A stretch of 52,556 nucleotides of DNA from a virus, in IMG/VR virus record IMGVR_UViG_3300036829_000111, positions 1 to 52,556 of that record; one strand, 5' to 3'. The notes below the pieces were generated by a model. That model was given only the letters and a program-made list of their open reading frames with translations, did no database searches and had not been told where the DNA came from. The position numbers and the translations under genes were made by a program. Below, piece by piece: positions 22,424 to 29,685 of this stretch. Position 1 is the first letter of the stretch, and each line of letters starts with the position of its first letter.

Positions 22424-22708
22424 ATGCCCTCCGATCCCGCTTCCCTCGCCGAGCACGTCGACCGCGCCGAGGTCCTGTACAGCCAGGCCGCCCGGCTGTG
22501 CGGCGCGAGTCCCCAGCCGCAGCCCGTCGAGTTCGCCGTCCTGGCCGATGCGATGAGGACCCTCGCCGACGCGCTCCGCAGCGCCATCCCGTCCGCCGAG
22601 GCGGTCGCCGAGTCCTACGCCTCCGGGTGGGACGCCTGCGAGAAGTCGATCGCCGCGCTCGCCGCCGAGGAGGACCGGACCGGGCGGCACCTGCGCGTCG
22701 CCGGCTAA
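22424..22708 (+). CDS. Hypothetical helical protein, 94 aa
   Basis: MPSDPASLAEHVDRAEVLYS begins an all-helical, acidic protein with LADALRSAIPSAEAVAESYA in the middle. No motif recognised. Its stop overlaps the stop of the convergent methyltransferase-like gene. Confidence 0.65.
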   Translation: MPSDPASLAEHVDRAEVLYSQAARLCGASPQPQPVEFAVLADAMRTLADALRSAIPSAEAVAESYASGWDACEKSIAALAAEEDRTGRHLRVAG

Positions 22709-23418
22709 GGCAGCCGGGCGATCATCGTGCCGACCCCGCCCTGGCGCGACGGCCGGTACGCGACCCCGGATGACACCACCCTCATCCCGGCATCCTCCGC
22801 CCATCCCGCCACGTCCCCGGGTGCGTGCCAGTGCAAGGGGATGCCCATCGCCGCGAACGCCTCCGTCACGGCCGGCGGGGCACCTGGGACCCCGGCCGAG
22901 GTGACCAGCCACGACCCCGGCGGCATCAGCGCGGCGTAGCCGGCGATCACCTCCGCGCACCGGTCCGCAGGCCAGAAGTGCATGCAGAGCCGCAGGTGGC
23001 AGCACCACGGCCCCGGCGAGCCCGCGATCAGCGGGTTCGCGAGCAGCTCGGCAGGCCGCGAGGCCCAGCCCTCGATCGCGTGCACCCGCGGGCTGGTAGG
23101 CCGCACCGCCTGGCGGATCAGGACCGCCTGCGGGTTCGGGTCGGCGAACACGTGCGTGCCGTGCAGCACGCGGCCCCGCGTCGTCACGTGCGGCTCCGGG
23201 TCGGCGGGCAGTCCCGCCGGGGCGTGCACCACCGTGCTGGTCCCGTGCCTGAGCGCGCGGACCGTGGCCTGCCGGTGGAACTCGCGGGCATGCCGCACCG
23301 CGGCGGCCGTGCCGGGCGCCAGCGCCTCCACCCGGGCGGCGAGGTCCCGGTCCTCCGGGTTCGCCCACCTGCTATCGGCCCAAGCGGCGTACAGACGGGA
23401 GCAGTCGCTCGGTTCCAT
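22705..23418 (-). CDS. Methyltransf_19/DUF574-like SAM-methyltransferase homologue, degenerate
   Basis: 237 residues from MEPSDCSRLY at 23418 (weak Shine-Dalgarno; ATG at 23454 is an alternative). The arrangement VEALAPGTAAAVRHAREFHR, VLHGTHVFADPNPQAVLIRQ, LRLCMHFWPADRCAEVIAG and PPGSWLVTSAG follows the actinobacterial SAM-methyltransferase family known as DUF574. In that family the first segment is LDIGTGLPT; here it reads VVHAPAGLPA, so the glycine-rich SAM loop is eroded. It may no longer methylate. Related to host regulatory loci rather than phage core genes. Confidence 0.65.
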   Translation of the reverse strand: MEPSDCSRLYAAWADSRWANPEDRDLAARVEALAPGTAAAVRHAREFHRQATVRALRHGTSTVVHAPAGLPADPEPHVTTRGRVLHGTHVFADPNPQAVLIRQAVRPTSPRVHAIEGWASRPAELLANPLIAGSPGPWCCHLRLCMHFWPADRCAEVIAGYAALMPPGSWLVTSAGVPGAPPAVTEAFAAMGIPLHWHAPGDVAGWAEDAGMRVVSSGVAYRPSRQGGVGTMIARLP

Positions 23419-23613
23419 CGGCGGAGTTTCTCCCGTCACAACACTGTTACTCATCAGTACAGCGCTGCCAGGGGACACCGACATCACGCGGTCGCCAGCA
23501 GCGCACCAGGGCGGCGGCAACCGCGCCACGCCTCGCCTGACAACGCTACTACCAGGTAATCTCTCGTGTCACAGCGGCCCCGCCCGGGGCCGGCACGCCC
23601 CGGCGCACACGCC

Positions 23614-23874
23614 TCAAGCCGCACGCCTCATCGGCGCCCACGACACCACGCCGTCCGCGGCCGTCCCCTTCGACCCGACCCCGGTCCGCTTGTGCACCAG
23701 CACCAGGTCCGGTCCCGGCGCGAGCCGGGCCAGCTCCACCACCGCGGTCCCGGCGATGCCGATGCACTCCCCGGCCGCCTCGACAGCGTCCTGCTCGCGC
23801 CCGGCGACACCGCTATGGCTGCCCGCATCCCACAGCCACACGACGGGATACAGGGGGTCCGCTGAATCGGTCAT
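23614..23874 (-). CDS. Hypothetical protein, 86 aa
   Basis: MTDSADPLYPVVWLWDAGSH starts a protein with helix AVEAAGECIGIAGTAVVELA and a strand DLVLVHKRTG. Unknown family. It is divergent from the XRE/TPR gene at 23971, with about 96 nt between. The 195 nt between 23419 and 23613 hold GGCCCC/GGGGCC near 23575, a weak possible terminator, and nothing else seen. Confidence 0.6.
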   Translation of the reverse strand: MTDSADPLYPVVWLWDAGSHSGVAGREQDAVEAAGECIGIAGTAVVELARLAPGPDLVLVHKRTGVGSKGTAADGVVSWAPMRRAA

Positions 23875-23970
23875 ACGGGCAGCATGCACGCAGGCGGGGT
23901 AACGTTGTCACTGCGACGCGCTGCCCGCTCCAGCGCCGCAAAACTGGCAGCACTCACTTACGGAGCGGGC

Positions 23971-25083
23971 ATGGACGTATTCGCCGATGTCGTGACACGC
24001 TACATAGAGGAACGCGGCGTCAGCGTCCGCACCCTGGCCAGGACGATCGGCTACAGCGACGCCTACGTGGGCAGAGTCATCCGGGGCGTCAGGCCGCGGA
24101 GTGCCGGCCTCGCCCGTCGCATCGACGACGCCCTCGATGCCGGAGGGGAGATCGCCGACGCGGTCAGCACCGGCCCGCAGCCCGCAGCGGAAGAGGTCTA
24201 CGTCGTGCCGCAGGAACTCATCAACGACTTCGCCTTCCAGCTTGCCTCCCAGTACCGGACCGACCGCTACCTCGGCTCCGGCACCCTCATCCCCGTCGCG
24301 CACGCCCAGTACAAGGTGGTCAAGGGCGTCGCAGAGGCCGCGAAGGGCACCGACCGGGCCGCGCTCGAGGGCACTGCAGCCGGGTTCGCCGGCCTGCTCG
24401 GCTGGCTTTACCAGGACGCGGGCAAGATGACCGAGTCCGCGCACTGGCACGACCTCATGCTCGTCCACGCGCAGCGCTCCGGCGACGTGCAGCTGGCCGC
24501 GTTCGCCCTCCAGGCGAAGGCGTTCATGGTTTCCGACACCGGTGACGGCGCCGCGGTCTTGGACCTCACCGGCGAGGCGCTGCAAAACCGCTCTCGGCTC
24601 GCGCCGAAGGTCATGGTCCACCTGCTCCAGCAGCGGGCCCACGGGCTGTCGCTCGCCGGGGGCGACCCCGCCGAGGCGTTCCGGCTGATCGACGAGGCCG
24701 AGACGTTCATGGACGGCGCCGACGACGGGCGGCCATGGGGCACCGCGGTTAACAGCCCGCGGTTCCTTGATGTCCGGCGGGCCTCTGTCGCTACGAGGGC
24801 GGGCCTCGCCGGGGCGCTGGATATGTGGGATGACCTGCTGCCCGATGTCGCGCCGGGACGGGACCGCGGCGTTTTCATGACGCGGAAGGCGCAGGCCCTC
24901 GCGGCAGCCCGGGAGCCGGACGAGGCGGTCCGCGTGGCACGGGAGGTGATCCTGCTGGCCAGGCGCACCGGGTCAGCCCGGATGCGGCGCGAGCTCGACG
25001 TGCTGCAGGACAGGCTGGTGCCGTATCAGCGCCAGGGACGGGAACTGCGGGAGGCCGTGGCAGGGCTGCGCAAGGGACGCTAG
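23971..25083 (+). CDS. XRE regulator with C-terminal TPR-like domain
   Basis: 370 residues. MDVFADVVTRYIEERG at 23971 has CGGAG 5 nt upstream; the longer frame upstream lacks support. The HTH is at about 12-55 (VRTLARTIGYSDAYVGRVIR). From 130 onward, helix pairs such as AGFAGLLGWLYQDAGKMTES and DVQLAAFALQAKAFMVSD repeat in TPR fashion to the end. This architecture is common in Streptomyces-type regulators that respond to small ligands or peptides. It is followed by a strong terminator. Confidence 0.8.
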   Translation: MDVFADVVTRYIEERGVSVRTLARTIGYSDAYVGRVIRGVRPRSAGLARRIDDALDAGGEIADAVSTGPQPAAEEVYVVPQELINDFAFQLASQYRTDRYLGSGTLIPVAHAQYKVVKGVAEAAKGTDRAALEGTAAGFAGLLGWLYQDAGKMTESAHWHDLMLVHAQRSGDVQLAAFALQAKAFMVSDTGDGAAVLDLTGEALQNRSRLAPKVMVHLLQQRAHGLSLAGGDPAEAFRLIDEAETFMDGADDGRPWGTAVNSPRFLDVRRASVATRAGLAGALDMWDDLLPDVAPGRDRGVFMTRKAQALAAAREPDEAVRVAREVILLARRTGSARMRRELDVLQDRLVPYQRQGRELREAVAGLRKGR

Positions 25084-25097
25084 GCGACTAGACAGCA

Positions 25098-25130
25098 AGA
25101 GACCCCCCGCCATCCTGGCGGGGGGTCTCT
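25098..25130. terminator. Bidirectional terminator between convergent genes
   Basis: AGAGACCCCCCGCC (25098-25111), loop ATCCT, GGCGGGGGGTCTCT (25117-25130): a 14-bp perfect stem. It lies between the XRE/TPR gene stop (25083) and the HNH gene stop (25142). Short T-containing tails occur on both sides, fitting termination in both directions. Confidence 0.85.
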
Positions 25131-25141
25131 CTGCGTTCAGG

Positions 25142-25591
25142 CTAGGGCTGCGGATCGTGCAGGGCTCCATGATCCGACGCACCCCACTGGCGCAGGTGCG
25201 GCCACGTGTTACACCACAGGCATGCCCACGCCAGGTTGGCCGTCCCATTCGATCCGCTGAGGACGCGCGCAATGCGGTGGTCGAGCGAGCCGATACGCCG
25301 GCCGACCGGCTCCCACGGGAGAGGACGCCCGTCAGCGCCCGACGGACGCTCCTGCAAGGCCAGCGAGCCGCAATACTCGCAGCGGCCCCGGGCATTCTCC
25401 AAGACAGTCCAGATATCAGCGGCAGTGAGCTTGACGTCAACGGCCTCGAGCCGCTTGCGATTGGCGGTCTTCGCCTTACGCGCGCACCACCTCCTGCGCT
25501 CCGCCTCAGTCGTCTGCTCCAGGTAGTGCTCCCAGCTGGCGTACTCCGCCGGCATCGCACCAACCCCGGTCTCCACGAGCTTAAACTTCAT
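25142..25591 (-). CDS. HNH endonuclease
   Basis: 149 residues. RCEYCGSLA (about 69-77) and CLWCNTW (about 125-131) are the zinc pairs; GSLDHRIARVLSGS supplies the catalytic His region and GTANLAWAC the central part of the fold. Preceded by a helical, Arg/Lys-rich segment. GGAG lies 9 nt before the ATG. A tiny in-frame ORF (25588-25644) overlaps its start in ATGA and could couple translation. As a free-standing HNH gene in a regulatory zone it may be a homing-type nuclease. Confidence 0.82.
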   Translation of the reverse strand: MKFKLVETGVGAMPAEYASWEHYLEQTTEAERRRWCARKAKTANRKRLEAVDVKLTAADIWTVLENARGRCEYCGSLALQERPSGADGRPLPWEPVGRRIGSLDHRIARVLSGSNGTANLAWACLWCNTWPHLRQWGASDHGALHDPQP

Positions 25592-25627
25592 CTTGCCCGT
25601 CTCCGGTCCATCACGGCAGGCGTCAGC

Positions 25628-25804
25628 TCATCCATGACGCTCATCCTCTCTATGTCGTGTCGCTCTGGATTCCCGAAGTCTGGACAAGTGCGGGGAAAGG
25701 ATCGCCGCGACCTTGTCGGCCTGTTCCTGGGTGAGCGGCCCTAGCGCGCGGCCGGCCTCGGTGCCCGCGGCCTCGATCTCGGCGAGAGTGCGGCAGACGG
25801 TCAT
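25628..25804 (-). CDS. Small hypothetical protein, 58 aa
   Basis: MTVCRTLAEIEAAGTEAGRA, then LTQEQADKVAAILSPHL and a basic tail. The ATG overlaps the upstream stop in ATGA. Helical, no known motif; the LTQEQADKVAAIL helix is like those in small actinobacterial regulatory proteins, but I cannot name the family. Confidence 0.6.
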   Translation of the reverse strand: MTVCRTLAEIEAAGTEAGRALGPLTQEQADKVAAILSPHLSRLRESRATRHREDERHG

Positions 25805-26130
25805 GGTGCCACCGTAGCTGGCTCCACGGACACCGACGCCCCGGCAGCACCGGCCCCGAGCGCCCGCACAACCTCAGCACCCACCGCCAGCGCATCCGCG
25901 CAGTCCCTCGCGTCCACGACCAGTGAGAGCACCGACTGCGCAGACGTCCACCCGGTCACCAGTCCACGCGCTGACAGGATCACCGCGGCGAGATCGGCGA
26001 TCGCCTGGTCCTCCGCGGGCTCCGCATTGCTCCCGCTGCGCGTGATCGTCACATCAACCCGGTACCGGCGCCCGACCGCCGGGAGATCCGGGAACAGGTC
26101 GGAAAGCGTGATCGGCGCGTCAACGTCCAT
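25801..26130 (-). CDS. Hypothetical protein, 109 aa
   Basis: Begins MDVDAPITLSDLFPDLPAVG, with RRYRVDVTITRSGS as a strand pair and a long Ala-rich second half. TACCGT lies 6 nt before the ATG, a possible leaderless start. Function unknown; first gene of a short three-gene leftward set ending in the HNH gene. Confidence 0.6.
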   Translation of the reverse strand: MDVDAPITLSDLFPDLPAVGRRYRVDVTITRSGSNAEPAEDQAIADLAAVILSARGLVTGWTSAQSVLSLVVDARDCADALAVGAEVVRALGAGAAGASVSVEPATVAP

Positions 26131-26172
26131 GACCGCACGGTACGGCGGGGCACTGACATTCCGACAGCACCG

Positions 26173-26358
26173 TCACTCCGTGTCGGGCTGCGTCTTCCGC
26201 GAGGGGTCGTCGCCGAGCTCCCTGTCGATGAATTCCAGGATCGCGCGCCGCACGATCGACGCGAGCGGAACCTCGTACCTTTGCCGCCGCCGGATCGTCT
26301 CCAGGTCTTCGCGCATGGGCTCGTCGAGGCGCAAGTTGTACCCCTTCATCGGCGGCAT
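26173..26358 (-). CDS. Ribbon-helix-helix-like DNA-binding protein
   Basis: 61 residues: YNLRLDEPMREDLETIRRRQ followed by VPLASIVRRAILEFIDRE. A short strand and two amphipathic helices are the RHH (CopG/Arc) layout. Such dimers bind inverted repeats near their own promoter; a GTAACCC dyad lies just upstream. AAGG sits 7 nt before the ATG. No toxin partner is adjacent. Confidence 0.75.
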   Translation of the reverse strand: MPPMKGYNLRLDEPMREDLETIRRRQRYEVPLASIVRRAILEFIDRELGDDPSRKTQPDTE

Positions 26359-26382
26359 GCGGGAACCTTACAGAAGCCCGCA

Positions 26383-26404
26383 GTAACCCTCATCGGCGGG
26401 TTAC
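26383..26404. promoter_or_regulatory. GTAACCC dyad, probable RHH operator
   Basis: GTAACCC (26383-26389), 8 nt, GGGTTAC (26398-26404), perfect 7-bp arms, 25 bp upstream of the RHH start. A second inverted pair CGCAC/GTGCG lies at about 26430-26450. Together they suggest self-regulation (inference). Confidence 0.55.
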
Positions 26405-26501
26405 GCAGCGTATCACGATGCACCACGCCGCACCACGGCGTAGTGCGAACGTGGCGACAATCCGTGATGTTGTGACTACGCCTGGAAGACCGCCCCCAAA
26501 C

Positions 26502-26546
26502 GCCGCGCCCCCCGGAAGACCGTCATCTTCCGGGGGGCGCGGCTTT
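26502..26546. terminator. Strong intrinsic terminator
   Basis: GCCGCGCCCCCCGGAAGA (26502-26519), 6-nt loop, TCTTCCGGGGGGCGCGGC (26526-26543), then TTTACT: an 18-bp perfect stem. The minus side is followed by GTTTGGGG. It lies between two leftward genes, so it separates the 26589 gene from the RHH gene, and may act in both directions. Confidence 0.85.
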
Positions 26547-26588
26547 ACTGGCGTTCTGGTGCCTCGCGGCGCGGCGGGGCATTGACAT

Positions 26589-26954
26589 TCAGCGCAAGGC
26601 GCTCCGTCCGTAGCCGTCGATCCACGACCGGGCAAAGTCGCAGACGCCGTCCGCGTGGTCGTGGGCGTCCTCGCGCACCCGGCCGCCATGCAGTTGCCCG
26701 CACGGCGCATAGTCGGCGCGCTGCCGCTCGTCCATCAGCGCCCAGTCCTCGCGGCACGGCATCGTCCGCCGCCGCCCCGGCCGCCAGAACAGGACGAGGC
26801 AGCCGAGCGGGGGCAGCACCAGGGCGGCGGAGTCGTTGCACCACTCATCGCCGCCGCGGAAAGCCCTCGGCCGCCACCAGTCGGTCACCGACCAAGGGAA
26901 CCACCACATGAAGCGGCGCCGGTAGATGCCGTCGCGGCGGAAGGTCAGGCTCAT
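26589..26954 (-). CDS. Hypothetical aromatic-rich protein
   Basis: 121 residues. A Trp/Phe-rich N-terminus (FMWWFPWSVTDWWRPR) and a hydrophobic segment LVLPPLGCLVLFW (about 45-57), then Cys and His residues and an Asp-rich stretch. It could be membrane associated. The start lacks a Shine-Dalgarno; GACACT lies 6 nt upstream. Unknown family. Confidence 0.6.
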   Translation of the reverse strand: MSLTFRRDGIYRRRFMWWFPWSVTDWWRPRAFRGGDEWCNDSAALVLPPLGCLVLFWRPGRRRTMPCREDWALMDERQRADYAPCGQLHGGRVREDAHDHADGVCDFARSWIDGYGRSALR

Positions 26955-26969
26955 AACCGCAGTGTCCCA

Positions 26970-27143
26970 CTACCGGGCGGCAGCCGCGGCGTCCGCGAAC
27001 TCGGTCAGCGCCCCGGCGATCTCCCGCGCCTTGGCCTCGTCCAGCACCACCTCAGCCCAGCAGTGCGGCTCACCGCGCACGAGAACCTGCCACGCCCCGG
27101 CGAGGCGCTGACGGAGCCGTGCGCGCCAATCGCCCTCAAGCAT
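26970..27143 (-). CDS. Small hypothetical protein, 57 aa
   Basis: MLEGDWRARLRQRLAGAWQV, a strand pair VRGEPHCWAEVVLD and the helix KAREIAGALTEFADAAA. Overlaps the upstream HTH gene by 8 nt, so likely co-translated. No motif known. Confidence 0.6.
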   Translation of the reverse strand: MLEGDWRARLRQRLAGAWQVLVRGEPHCWAEVVLDEAKAREIAGALTEFADAAAAAR

Positions 27144-27462
27144 GATGCAACCCTCCGCTGATACGCTCGACCTCTTCCGTCACCTCTCCTGCCCCCGCCT
27201 GTAAGACGTCTACCTTGCCGCTGAACCGCTGTCGTGCCGCTTGCCGTGATACCCCGATGGCGAGCCCGATCCGCGTCCACGACCTGCCGTGCGCCCTTGC
27301 TATGGCCACGCGCTCCGTCAGCCTCGCCTCGGCAGTGCTCACCGCATCCGCCGCGGCGGCGATGTCACGCAGGTCTGAAATGTCTGTGCGTACGGCTGAT
27401 TCGGGGTCGAAGTCCTCGAACGCCTTGGCTGCCTTCTCGATGTCTTCGTCGGTCCATGGCAT
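27136..27462 (-). CDS. HTH protein, probable antitoxin-like partner of the upstream gene
   Basis: 108 residues. The acidic N-terminus MPWTDEDIEKAAKAFED resembles antitoxin tails that cover a toxin. DAVSTAEARLTERVAIARAHG and SWTRIGLAIGVSRQAARQRF form an HTH (about 58-80). GAGGTG lies 8 nt before the ATG. It overlaps the 3' part of the toxin-like gene by 124 nt in another frame. Paired toxin and HTH antitoxin genes in this order are common in actinobacteria. Confidence 0.7.
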   Translation of the reverse strand: MPWTDEDIEKAAKAFEDFDPESAVRTDISDLRDIAAAADAVSTAEARLTERVAIARAHGRSWTRIGLAIGVSRQAARQRFSGKVDVLQAGAGEVTEEVERISGGLHHA

Positions 27463-27704
27463 GTGATCACCACCTCTAAGAGGTATTTGTTGAAGCGAGG
27501 CCGAAGCCGCATTGCGTGGATGATGACGGGATCGTCGCTGTCCGGTCCCAGGATGCCGATTTCAAGAAGGGCGCCGTTCCTGGCGGGGCCGATCAGCATC
27601 AGGAGATGGCCGTGCTCGAACCCCGGATTGACCGCGTTGCGGATGGCGTGCCAGATGTCTTCGGCCGTGACGCCGTGCTTGAGTGCTGAGGTATGTAAGC
27701 GCAT
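27339..27704 (-). CDS. Toxin-like protein, C-terminus extended over the HTH gene
   Basis: 121 residues. MRLHTSALKHGVTAEDIWHA and EIGILGPDSDD...VIIHAMRLRPRFNKYLL follow the pattern of small actinobacterial type II toxin-like proteins (SALKHGV near the N-terminus, IHAMRLRP near the end). Homologues usually stop right after that last segment; here the frame runs about 40 residues into the HTH gene with a Ser/Arg/Thr-rich, out-of-frame composition. This suggests a lost stop codon or a frameshift. Strong leaderless promoter upstream. Confidence 0.65.
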   Translation of the reverse strand: MRLHTSALKHGVTAEDIWHAIRNAVNPGFEHGHLLMLIGPARNGALLEIGILGPDSDDPVIIHAMRLRPRFNKYLLEVVITCHGPTKTSRRQPRRSRTSTPNQPYAQTFQTCVTSPPRRMR

Positions 27705-27740
27705 GTTGACAAGATAAGTTGTCGGCAAGGAGCGAGTCAA
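27705..27740 (-). promoter_or_regulatory. Leaderless promoter with dyad operator of the toxin-like operon
   Basis: TTGACT (27740-27735), an 18-nt spacer, TATCTT (27716-27711), then GTCAAC and the ATG at 27704. GACAA (27708-27712), 6 nt, TTGTC (27719-27723) is a dyad covering the -10, the expected place for the HTH partner to bind. Confidence 0.75.
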
Positions 27741-27784
27741 GCCGTGAGCCGATGGAGCAGGACGCCATGGGGCAACCATTGACC

Positions 27785-28528
27785 CTAGGCCGCGGACTCG
27801 ACCGGACATCCGCAGGCGCAATCGCTCTCCCAGCGCCAGCAGTCCCGGCACACCGCCTCGACGTTGGCCATGAACGTGTCCAGGTACGGCGCGTCGCCGA
27901 GGATCTTGGTCATGTAGGCGACGAGGTCGCGGACCGGCTTTTCGGGGTTGGCGTAGGTGTAGTACAAGCCGAGCACCTCGCCGTCACTCAGCCCGTCGGC
28001 GTCGTCCTGGCTGCAGGAGTCGGCGACAGCCTGACGGACTTCCGCGATGACTTGATCGACTGTCCGTGTCGCGCTCGCGCCGGAGGCGTGAGCCCGCCGG
28101 GAGGCCCGTCCTTGGACCATCTTTTGCGTATTAGGGGTGTGCGTCTTTAGCTCTTTATCTGACGGGCTGCCGTCTGACGACTCCCCGAAGTACGGGTTGC
28201 CGTCACTCGGCGCCTCGGTCTCATCATTGGCGAGCGGGGCGTCACTGATGACCTGTTCCCAGTTCCAGTGGCCGCGGGCATCCTGCTTGCGGGTTCGTCG
28301 CATGTAACCGCACTCCATCAGTTCGTGCAGTGCGGTCCGGATAGCCTCGCGTCCCTCCGGAACCTGAGTCTCAAGCCACTGCGCGGTGAACTGCTTGTCC
28401 GGTGGCAGGGACAGGACGAACACCAGGACGCCGCGCGCCCGGAGGCTGAGACGCCGGTCCTGTGCGGCGGCGTTGGCGATCTGGACGAACTTGCCTTCGG
28501 CGGCGCGAACGCTTCGGATAGCAGTCAC
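27785..28528 (-). CDS. Winged-helix (replication/regulatory) protein
   Basis: 247 residues from GTG at 28528 (GGAG 5 nt upstream). LSLRARGVLVFVLSLPPDKQ, FTAQWLETQVPEGREAIRTAL and HELMECGYMRRTRKQDARGH form a winged helix (about 30-95) like those in actinobacterial RepA/DnaD-type proteins. A Ser-rich linker follows, then a helical C-terminal part with LVAYMTKILGDAPYL, ending CRDCWRWESDCACGC, a Cys cluster. Replication helper or regulator; it is not next to the replication operon. Confidence 0.75.
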   Translation of the reverse strand: MTAIRSVRAAEGKFVQIANAAAQDRRLSLRARGVLVFVLSLPPDKQFTAQWLETQVPEGREAIRTALHELMECGYMRRTRKQDARGHWNWEQVISDAPLANDETEAPSDGNPYFGESSDGSPSDKELKTHTPNTQKMVQGRASRRAHASGASATRTVDQVIAEVRQAVADSCSQDDADGLSDGEVLGLYYTYANPEKPVRDLVAYMTKILGDAPYLDTFMANVEAVCRDCWRWESDCACGCPVESAA

Positions 28529-28620
28529 GGGCACTCCGTTTCATTCGGATGAGATGCCCGTGGGAGGGATTCTCCGCGTGGCTCCCTTGCAGGAACCGGA
28601 TTGCGGGTTACCATTAACGC

Positions 28621-28694
28621 ACTGGGAAGCGCGTTGGTCCCTCGGGCCTTCGATCTTGCGAATCGCCCGGCGCTGTGGGAGGCGCCGGGCTTTT
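28621..28694 (+). ncRNA. Candidate small RNA with intrinsic terminator
   Basis: TTGCAG (28587-28592), 16 nt, TACCAT (28609-28614) could start a transcript near 28621. It would end at GCCCGGCGC (28665-28673), loop, GCGCCGGGC (28682-28690) followed by TTTTCGTTT, a textbook plus-strand terminator. No plus-strand protein gene lies in 26.0-29.6 kb that would need it. This 223-nt gap otherwise shows nothing. The RNA is hypothetical; the terminator itself is clear. Confidence 0.4.
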
Positions 28695-28699
28695 CGTTT
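28665..28699 (+). terminator. Intrinsic terminator, plus strand
   Basis: A 9-bp GC stem with an 8-nt loop followed by a T-rich run. The minus side has no T tract, so it does not serve the flanking leftward genes. Confidence 0.8.
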
Positions 28700-28751
28700 G
28701 TCAAGACCGAATCTACCGGGAGATGACCCGAATGCCCGTTCGGCGCGCCGA

Positions 28752-28973
28752 CTACCGCGGCAGGTCGAACTCGCCGTTCTTGGCGCCCCCCAGGAAGGCG
28801 GCCCACTCGTCCGGCGTGAAGGCGAGCACGGGCCCGCGGCCCTTGTCCTTGGAGTCCCGCACGCCGATAGCGTCACCGGTTATCGCGACCTCGACGCAGG
28901 TCTTGTCCGAGCAGCTGCCCGCCGTACGGAACGGGACGCCTTCCAGCGCTGCTTCCAGTGCCTCGCGGTTCAT
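28752..28973 (-). CDS. DUF397-family protein
   Basis: 73 residues. FRTAGSCSDKTCVEVAITGD, AIGVRDSKDKGRGPVLAFTP and DEWAAFLGGAKNGEFD give the DUF397 pattern (Cys pair, VRDSK, F-T-x-x-EW). In Streptomyces and relatives these small proteins are encoded beside XRE regulators with DUF5753 and are thought to act with them as sensor-regulator or antitoxin-like pairs. ATGA overlap with the DUF6879 gene. Confidence 0.9.
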   Translation of the reverse strand: MNREALEAALEGVPFRTAGSCSDKTCVEVAITGDAIGVRDSKDKGRGPVLAFTPDEWAAFLGGAKNGEFDLPR

Positions 28974-29515
28974 ACCGCCTCCTTCATTCCCAGTGATGTG
29001 AGATAGTCCGCCAGCGGGACGGAATGCCGCATGGCGAGGTCGCGTATGCGCCGGTAGTGCCTGATCGTGTGCGAGTCCGAGGCAAGCTCCGCGCCTGTGA
29101 AGTCCCCGTCCTCGTCGTAGTCCATGAGCACCACTGCGCGATCATCGAACAGCCAGTAGTCGCGGCTCGGCAGCGACACGGCCGGATGGCGGTAGGGCGG
29201 CAGGATCCGCACGTCCTCCCCGGCATCCACGTTCGCCGGGTAGGCACAGGTGAGCTCGAATTGCAGGTAGTCACTCAGGGGTTCGTCGACGACATGGACC
29301 CGCGCCATCTGCTTCCCGTCGCTCAGCGAGGAGCGGACGAACTCCTGCCACGGTCCCCGCCAGGCCGGGTCCTGCGGCTCGCCGGCGAGGAACCGCCGGA
29401 ACGGCTCGGCCTCGTTCGCGGCGACGTACTGGTCCAGCAGCTCAAGCCGGAACGCCGACCGCTGGAACAGCGAGTCGAAGACCGCTCCGAACTCTTCTGG
29501 TGTTAGGTGCGCCAT
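28970..29515 (-). CDS. DUF6879-family protein
   Basis: 181 residues. FGAVFDSLFQRSAFRLELLD, EPFRRFLAGEPQDPAW, ARVHVVDEPLSDYLQFEL, DYWLFDDRAVVLMDYD and RIRDLAMRHSVPLADYL are the typical segments. This family accompanies DUF397 and XRE/DUF5753 genes in actinobacteria; activity unknown. It is divergent from the XRE gene at 29686 with shared operator-like repeats between them. Confidence 0.88.
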   Translation of the reverse strand: MAHLTPEEFGAVFDSLFQRSAFRLELLDQYVAANEAEPFRRFLAGEPQDPAWRGPWQEFVRSSLSDGKQMARVHVVDEPLSDYLQFELTCAYPANVDAGEDVRILPPYRHPAVSLPSRDYWLFDDRAVVLMDYDEDGDFTGAELASDSHTIRHYRRIRDLAMRHSVPLADYLTSLGMKEAV

Positions 29516-29591
29516 GGTTTGTGCTCTCAGTTCGCTCAGTTCGGCTTTTCAACGCTAACGCGCGGAGAGCGCCCAGGGAAGACATCGGTAA

Positions 29592-29637
29592 GACTAGTCG
29601 CACATCCTCGCTATCTGTCTGCGACTACGGCGACTAG
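29592..29637. promoter_or_regulatory. Operator-like repeats, GCGACTAG family (left set)
   Basis: GACTAGTCGC (29592-29601), GCGACTA (29621-29627) and GCGACTAG (29630-29637) lie between the divergent DUF6879 and XRE genes. The same motif recurs at 30600-30644 on the other side of the XRE gene. Probable binding sites of that regulator. The rest of 29516-29685 shows nothing else. Confidence 0.65.
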
Positions 29638-29685
29638 CATCTACGGGGTAACCAGGATCTATCCACGTGCGAGGTGTTCCCGCTG

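Noticed and set aside
27785-28528. Second replication origin gene
   Set aside because: Winged-helix pattern is similar to initiators, but there are no iterons nearby and no loader gene adjacent.
28621-28694. tRNA gene
   Set aside because: A TTCGATC stretch suggested a T loop, but no cloverleaf stems or acceptor arm can be formed.
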